A stretch of 9,855 nt of DNA from positions 1 through 9,855 of the forward strand of contig JACQFK010000565.1 of NCBI GenBank assembly GCA_016200125.1, given 5' to 3'. Below the pieces are notes generated by a model. The model was not told the DNA's origin and did not search any database. It saw only the letters and a list, made by a program, of their open reading frames with translations. The position numbers and the translations under genes are program-made. Positions 8,008-9,855 of the stretch are shown here, one piece after another. This DNA comes from Planctomycetota bacterium. GTDB taxonomy: Bacteria; Planctomycetota; MHYJ01; JACPRB01. The first letter of the stretch is position 1, and each line of letters opens with the position of its first letter.

Positions 8008-9481
8008 TCTTCCTGGACTCTTTCTCGAGCTTCTCGATCTCGGACAGGATCGACTCGATCTCGCCCTTGGATGAGGCCTTCAGCGTGACCCCGGCGGCGC
8101 TCTTTTCGAAGTGCCGCTCGGTCCAGGTCTTGAGACCGTCGTAGGAGCGGATCGAGAGGAGTTCCTTCATGGTCCGCTCGACCTCGAACTTGCCGTAGCG
8201 CGACGTGAAGATCTCGCGCAACTCCTTGTCCTCGATCTTCTCCCCGTACATGGAGACGATCTTGAAGGCACGGTCTTCGCGCTCGGCGGTCCGGACCGGG
8301 TCCTTGATCTCGTTGTCCAGGTGTTCGGCGACCTCGGGAAGGACGCGGTACTTGCCGTCGGCGTCCTTGGAGACGGCCTTGCGGATCTGCGACAGGACGT
8401 ACTTGACCGGATCGGCCTCCTCGCCGCCCACGTCGATGTCGAGGAGGGCGAGGACGGCGTCCGACTGGAGCATCTTGCGGAACGTCTCGGTCCGTTCGTC
8501 GCCCGCGCGCAGCCGCACGGCCAGCTGGCGACCCGGCTCGCGCAGGACGGCTACCTTCGCCCTGGCCTGATCGTAGGCGTCCAGCGAGCGCGACACCTGG
8601 GTGTAGGCTTTCTCGACGAGCACCTTTCCGTTGGGCGTCGGCTCGAACACCTCGGGAAGCTTCCTCGCGAGCTCGTCTGAAGCGCCCCTCAATTTCTGGA
8701 TCGACGGCTCGATGTCGTTGATGTCCGCGTTGTCGATCGACTTCTTGAGCAGGACGCAGGCGAACAGCGGATCGGCCCCGGCCTTCTTCAGCCGCTGGTG
8801 GAGCTCGTCGATGGTGGCCAGCTTCTCGCAGACCGCGCCGAGCTGGGCGGAGACGTCGCGGCTGGCGTCCATCAGCGCGCCGCCCAGCCGGCAGAACTTC
8901 TCCGCCACGTCCTGGCGCGCGTCCGGGATGTAGAACTTCCCGTCCTCGGTCTGCGCGAACAGCTCGCCCAGTTTCTTCAGGATGACGTAGATGTCCGGGC
9001 GGCTCTTCTGCCGGAGGTCGCCGAGGTAGAAGAATTCGACCGTCCCCGGATGGGAGAGGTACTTCTTGAGCTTGGCGTTGATCTCGGGCGTGTCGGCCAG
9101 GTTGTCGGCGACCTCCTTGATGACGGGACGGAGGCGCTCGATGTCGGCCTTGGACGCCTTGTAGTCGTCGACCATGTGGCGGCGGAACTCCTCCTGGCCC
9201 TTCCGGAGGCGATAGGCTCCGCCGACCTCTTCGAAGCGGGTCTGGAAGTACTCGGGGACCGCATCGCGCTCCGAGACGGCGCGGAGCGCCTCGGCCGCCT
9301 TTTCGATGCGGTCGCGGAGCACGATCCGGCCCGCCCGGGTCGGCAGCGCCTTCTGGAAGCGGGCCGCGACGGGGTCCGAGCCGGGGATGATCTGCTTGCT
9401 GAAGGCGTCGAGGCGGGAATCGAGGTCGTCCTGCGGGGCCAGGGACAGGATCACGGGAAGGGCCAGCGCGAGAAACCGCAT
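7991..9481 (-). CDS. Exported helical protein of unknown family with divergent internal repeats
   Basis: I do not recognise the family. The 496-residue product has a short signal peptide (MRFLALALPVILSLAPQ) and then an almost entirely charged, helix-rich chain without further membrane segments. A pattern of a glycine-led hydrophobic strand followed by a helix recurs: GRIVLRDRIEKAAEAL (51), GAYRLRKGQEEF (88), GKFYIPDARQDVAEKF (181), GKVLVEKAYTQV (285), GKYRVLPEVAEHL (376) and GKFEVERTMKELL (430). Most are preceded by a helix of the PEYFQTRF / PEINAKLKKYL / DELHQRLKKAG type, pointing to degenerate tandem repeats. The C-terminus is a lysine/glutamate-rich helix (about 471-496). Only three or four cysteines are present and no catalytic motif is evident. 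The start at 9481 is supported by GGAGG 8 bases upstream. It is the first gene of a run with the DUF1549/DUF1553 and DUF1501 genes, which it overlaps by 17 bases, and it follows the sigma factor gene. A scaffold or binding role in the envelope is only a guess. Confidence 0.82.
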   Translation of the reverse strand: MRFLALALPVILSLAPQDDLDSRLDAFSKQIIPGSDPVAARFQKALPTRAGRIVLRDRIEKAAEALRAVSERDAVPEYFQTRFEEVGGAYRLRKGQEEFRRHMVDDYKASKADIERLRPVIKEVADNLADTPEINAKLKKYLSHPGTVEFFYLGDLRQKSRPDIYVILKKLGELFAQTEDGKFYIPDARQDVAEKFCRLGGALMDASRDVSAQLGAVCEKLATIDELHQRLKKAGADPLFACVLLKKSIDNADINDIEPSIQKLRGASDELARKLPEVFEPTPNGKVLVEKAYTQVSRSLDAYDQARAKVAVLREPGRQLAVRLRAGDERTETFRKMLQSDAVLALLDIDVGGEEADPVKYVLSQIRKAVSKDADGKYRVLPEVAEHLDNEIKDPVRTAEREDRAFKIVSMYGEKIEDKELREIFTSRYGKFEVERTMKELLSIRSYDGLKTWTERHFEKSAAGVTLKASSKGEIESILSEIEKLEKESRKNDLKD

Positions 9482-9489
9482 CTTCTAAT

Positions 9490-9494
9490 CCTCC
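9490..9494 (-). promoter_or_regulatory. Strong Shine-Dalgarno site for the repeat protein
   Basis: GGAGG on the minus strand lies 8 bases before ATG 9481. It is the clearest ribosome binding site in the window. It supports this start and suggests that the gene begins its own translation instead of relying on coupling to the sigma factor gene. Confidence 0.7.
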
Positions 9495-9523
9495 GAGTTC
9501 TCTACCCGGGGATACGGAACGGA

Positions 9524-9570
9524 CCCCGGATTCTTTCACTTGGGAAGCAGAATCCGGAATCCGGGATTCG
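9524..9570. repeat. GGATTC/GAATCC repeat cluster able to form alternative hairpins
   Basis: Four copies of GGATTC occur in 42 bases: direct at 9528-9533, inverted at 9550-9555 and 9557-9562, and direct at 9564-9569, the last three at 7-base spacing. CCGGATTCT (9526-9534) pairs perfectly with AGAATCCGG (9549-9557) across a 14-base loop. Alternatively CCCGGATTC (9525-9533) pairs with GAATCCGGG (9557-9565), and 9550-9555 pairs with 9564-9569. The cluster fills most of the 92-base gap between the sigma factor stop and the next gene's ribosome binding site. No U-run follows in the minus-strand transcript, so it is not a classic intrinsic terminator. It could be a protein-binding site, a processing or pausing hairpin, or a dispersed intergenic repeat. 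No convincing promoter was seen in the gap. Confidence 0.55.
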
Positions 9571-9573
9571 GTC

Positions 9574-9855
9574 TTAGGGGAAGAACTTCGAGAGGTACTT
9601 GAGCTCCTCGTCGTAGTCTTCGTGGGAGAGGGAGTACTCCTGGACCTGCTCCCGGAGGTAGTCGGCGACCTTCTTCTTGCCGCGGTGGATCAGGTTGTGG
9701 ACGTCGCCCTCGGTCTTGCCGAGGCCGGCGGCGATGTCGGCGCAGGCGGCGCCGTCGAGCAGCGATCGCTGGAGGGCCTCGTGGTAGTTCGGGTGTTCCC
9801 GGGCGAGACGGGCGAGCGATACTTCCACCAGATGGCCCACCCATTCGCGGTCGAA
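9574..9855 (-). CDS. ECF-like RNA polymerase sigma factor, C-terminal part (5' partial)
   Basis: The frame is open to the window edge, so the N-terminus (sigma region 2) is outside; ATG 9840 is probably internal, because the residues before it (FDREW) fit the family's FDREW/FDRLW segment ahead of region 4. 93 residues are visible. The region 4 helix-turn-helix is seen as ALQRSLLDGAACADIAAGLG, then KTEGDVHNLIHRGKKKVADYL, the pattern that recognises the -35 element. The tail EYSLSHEDYDEELKYLSKFF matches the acidic C-terminal extension typical of planctomycete sigma factors. It lies upstream of, and in the same direction as, the exported repeat protein, DUF1549/DUF1553 and DUF1501 genes, so it may direct or accompany their transcription (inference). 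No anti-sigma gene is visible in the window. Without region 2 the exact sigma group cannot be assigned. Confidence 0.78.
   Translation of the reverse strand, partial: FDREWVGHLVEVSLARLAREHPNYHEALQRSLLDGAACADIAAGLGKTEGDVHNLIHRGKKKVADYLREQVQEYSLSHEDYDEELKYLSKFFP

Noticed and set aside
8004..9539. A 511-codon open frame on the minus strand in another frame of the repeat protein
   Set aside because: Its product is dominated by Arg, Gly and Pro, whereas the 7991-9481 frame has a signal peptide, a strong ribosome binding site and balanced composition.
9526..9557. Rho-independent terminator for the sigma factor gene
   Set aside because: The 9-base stem is real but the minus-strand sequence after it is GC-rich with no U-run, so it is listed as a repeat/regulatory candidate.

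Overview
The window looks like a piece of a high-GC planctomycete-type genome. The evidence is the protein families: propeller proteins opening with the WPQWRGPNRDN motif, a DUF1549/DUF1553 protein with a CARCHDHPFD haem-type motif, a twin-arginine DUF1501 protein, and the C-terminal half of an ECF-like sigma factor with the tail seen in planctomycete sigma factors. Coding density is very high. No tRNA, rRNA, CRISPR, transposase or phage gene was seen, and base composition is even throughout. The largest gap between genes is 92 bases.

Left half (2-5440, plus strand): three tandem genes. Each encodes an N-terminal export signal, a PQQ-like (BamB-type) beta-propeller, a proline/alanine-rich linker and a C-terminal class I SAM-dependent methyltransferase-like domain of about 150 residues with an intact motif I (YDLGSGDGRIV). 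The first gene lacks only its extreme 5' end. The second starts 4 bases after the first stops, and the third overlaps the second by ATGA, so they look like one transcript. The first two propellers are close relatives. The third belongs to a different propeller subfamily but carries the same methyltransferase module.

Right half (5444-9855, minus strand): reading right to left, these are a sigma factor C-terminus cut by the window edge, an exported mostly helical protein of unknown family with a divergent internal repeat, a compact DUF1549/DUF1553 protein, and a DUF1501 protein. The last three overlap or abut, which suggests one operon. The sigma factor is separated from them by 92 bases holding a cluster of GGATTC inverted and direct repeats that could form alternative hairpins. 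The two operons converge with only 3 bases between their stop codons.

How the parts work together is mostly inference. Every complete protein carries an export signal, so the window mainly encodes envelope or periplasmic machinery. The most unusual element is the triplicated exported propeller-methyltransferase fusion. It places an apparently intact SAM-binding fold on the far side of the cytoplasmic membrane, where SAM is not expected.
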